From assembly GCA_964356495.1 (NCBI GenBank), contig CAYHHR010000025.1:1-13044 (forward strand): a stretch of DNA of 13,044 nt, read 5' to 3'. A model generated the notes under the pieces. That model saw only the letters and a program-made list of their open reading frames with translations, was not told the DNA's origin and made no database searches. The DNA is from JAKANM01 sp964356495. GTDB lineage: Bacteria > Patescibacteriota > Patescibacteriia > Magasanikbacterales > GWA2-37-8. The position numbers and the translations under genes are program-made. Of this stretch, positions 11,565-13,044 are shown in pieces. The stretch's first letter is position 1. Every line of letters starts with the position of its first letter.

Positions 11565-13021
11565 AAGTTTCCTAAATCCAAAGTCTGATCGATAGTCACC
11601 TGATCCACAAATTCGTAGGCGTGACTAACGAGAATTACCGCGCCCTCAAATTCGTCGAGCGCTTTCGCGATGATTGGAAGATGACGAAAATTTATATGAT
11701 TGGTCGGCTCATCCATGATAAGGAGGCCAGGTTTCTGAAGTACAAATTGCGCGTAACAAAGAAGACCCTTCTGTCCTTCGGAAAGCGCGCCGACTTTATT
11801 TTTAAGAGTTTCAGCTGATAACAAAAATTGCGCGGCCGTCGCGTATATTTCCTGATTAAATGGATTGGCCATCGTCTCGGCAAGCACCTGATAAGCGGTT
11901 TTGTTGAAATCAAAACCGGAAAAATCCTGGCGATAATAACCGATGCGGGTGTCTTTGGAGATTGAAGCTCCGGATTCCCTACCATTCGCGAGCGCTTCGA
12001 GGAAAGTGCTTTTACCGATGCCGTTCGGGCCTTTCACAAGCAACTTCTGTTTCTTCAAAACAGTAATCGGAGGCGAAATAATCTTGCGCACTGGTTCGTG
12101 GTCAATCATCACACCCACCGAATCAATTTTTACAACCGCGCCGACAATGTCAGTCTGAGCGGGAATACTAAAATCATTAATCGTCTTATCCTCGTGACGT
12201 TCATCAACCATATTTTCCTCGGCTTCCTCAACTTGATCTTTCAATTTACTAGCGAGCTTGCGCATCTTGCCGCCTTTGTGAGCGAAGAAGTTTATTTTAT
12301 CTTTACGATCCTGAATACTTTTCTTGAGCTGAGCGTTCTTGGCGCGGTCGCGTTCGATACGGGCCTCGATCTCTCCTAACACTTCGTAGTAGTCGCCGAC
12401 ATACTGCTCCACCTTCTGCGTATACGAGTCGAGATATAAAACGCCGTGCGTAAAGGAATTCAAAAAATTAGCGTCGTGCGAAATGACAAGACAGGTCTTC
12501 TGATAATCCATCAAAAATTGCGTCAGGTGTTCGATGCCCTGCTGATCCAAATTGTTGGTCGGTTCGTCCAGCAATAAAATATCCGGCTCCTGGATAAGCG
12601 CGTACGCGAGAAGGAGCCGCGCCTGCTGTCCGCCGGAAAATTGTTTTATCTTTTGATCAAGCGGAGCGTCGAGATGCACGATGTCCAAAACTGTTTTGAT
12701 GCGCTTCGGCAGATCGTAAGTTTTTTTCTTAAAAACTTCCCCGAAAAATGATTGCACGGTTTTTTCCAAATTTTCCCGCTTCATCACCTGCGTGGCGATG
12801 GCGATGCTGGCTCCGTTCCTGGAATGCACTCCCCCGCTTTCAGGTTTTATTTCTCCGATAATAAGTTTAAAAATCGTGCTTTTGCCGGCGCCATTCTGAC
12901 CCATGATCGTAATTTTGGCGTTTTCACGCACGCTAAAATCCGCTTCATCAAGAATCGGTTTTCCACCTTCGTAATTAAATACGACTTTGTCAAAACGAAC
13001 GATAACGTCACCATGTTGCAT
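11558..13021 (-). CDS. ABC-F family ATPase (Uup/EttA-like, ribosome-associated)
   Basis: ABC-F proteins carry two ABC domains and no membrane segments; known members act on the ribosome in translation control or antibiotic protection. From the ATG at 13021 there are 487 residues. Domain 1 has Walker A GQNGAGKST (41-49), signature FSGGQQA (128-134), Walker B LLLDEPTNNLD (149-159) and switch His182. A charged helical linker follows (about 210-275, with RIERDRAKNAQLKKS), the ABC-F hallmark. Domain 2 has Walker A GPNGIGKST (331-339), LSEGQK (413-418), Walker B LIMDEPTNHIN (434-444) and His467. The second signature has Glu in place of the usual Gly (LSGGE/Q). There is no C-terminal extension. It is short for the family, so subfamily is uncertain. 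An in-frame TTG at 13039 is rejected because a -10 box lies inside that extension. Confidence 0.88.
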   Translation of the reverse strand: MQHGDVIVRFDKVVFNYEGGKPILDEADFSVRENAKITIMGQNGAGKSTIFKLIIGEIKPESGGVHSRNGASIAIATQVMKRENLEKTVQSFFGEVFKKKTYDLPKRIKTVLDIVHLDAPLDQKIKQFSGGQQARLLLAYALIQEPDILLLDEPTNNLDQQGIEHLTQFLMDYQKTCLVISHDANFLNSFTHGVLYLDSYTQKVEQYVGDYYEVLGEIEARIERDRAKNAQLKKSIQDRKDKINFFAHKGGKMRKLASKLKDQVEEAEENMVDERHEDKTINDFSIPAQTDIVGAVVKIDSVGVMIDHEPVRKIISPPITVLKKQKLLVKGPNGIGKSTFLEALANGRESGASISKDTRIGYYRQDFSGFDFNKTAYQVLAETMANPFNQEIYATAAQFLLSAETLKNKVGALSEGQKGLLCYAQFVLQKPGLLIMDEPTNHINFRHLPIIAKALDEFEGAVILVSHAYEFVDQVTIDQTLDLGNLK

Positions 13022-13029
13022 AGTCCGAG

Positions 13030-13038
13030 AGTATACCA
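13030..13038 (-). promoter_or_regulatory. Extended -10 of the ABC-F gene (leaderless)
   Basis: On the minus strand, TGGTATACT (13038-13030) is a TGn extended -10. It ends nine bases from the ATG at 13021, so transcription should start within one or two bases of the first codon. The -35 lies beyond the window. Confidence 0.6.
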
Positions 13039-13044
13039 AATAAA

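Noticed and set aside
1..13044. CRISPR array, transposase, integrase, toxin-antitoxin or phage module
   Set aside because: I looked on both strands and found no regularly spaced repeats, DDE or tyrosine-recombinase motifs, or recognisable toxin pairs.

Overview
The window looks like a piece of a Candidate Phyla Radiation (Patescibacteria) genome. The machinery is bacterial: CHC2-type DnaG primase, sigma-70, MurG, a Mur ligase and a PilT ATPase. Genes are densely packed, with very short spacers or stop/start overlaps, and most core genes lack a Shine-Dalgarno (SD) sequence. A low-complexity AAATCCC heptamer array sits inside a coding region. The assignment to CPR is inference from gene content and style, and I cannot name the lineage.

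Layout. The left end (1-759, minus) holds the N-terminus of a MurE-like Mur ligase, coupled to an upstream translin-family gene. Divergent promoters near 791-838 separate this from a short RNA locus (842-1062, plus): a degraded tRNA-Lys copy interrupted by a palindromic insert, an intact tRNA-Lys(UUU), and a terminator. A plus-strand pair follows: a small acidic orphan (1178-1465) and an orotidine-5'-phosphate decarboxylase (OMPDC)-fold protein that lacks the usual catalytic residues (1502-2248). It ends in a long hairpin and a terminator. A small charged orphan (2442-2735) converges on the minus-strand cluster dnaG-rpoD-murG (7002 to 2732). A small GC-rich gene for a two-helix membrane protein (7218-7442, plus) sits between dnaG and the minus-strand pair pilT-cca (10037 to 7518). 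A plus-strand SDR/NAD-synthase-like pair (10107-11527) diverges from pilT. It ends at a strong hairpin shared with the convergent ABC-F ATPase (13021 to 11558).

Two gene styles are interleaved. The core minus-strand genes (replication, transcription, cell wall, tRNA maturation, pilus ATPase, ABC-F) lack clear SD sequences, and two of them (dnaG, ABC-F) have -10 boxes so close to the ATG that they look leaderless. Five plus-strand genes (1178, 1502, 7218, 10107, 10859) are mostly more GC-rich; four have a clear SD and the fifth starts by ATGA coupling. They encode orphans or enzymes with altered active-site motifs. I see no transposase, integrase, CRISPR array or phage gene. The most unusual content is this accessory set: the OMPDC-like protein with its acidic partner, the SDR/NadE-like cassette and the structured-leader membrane protein.
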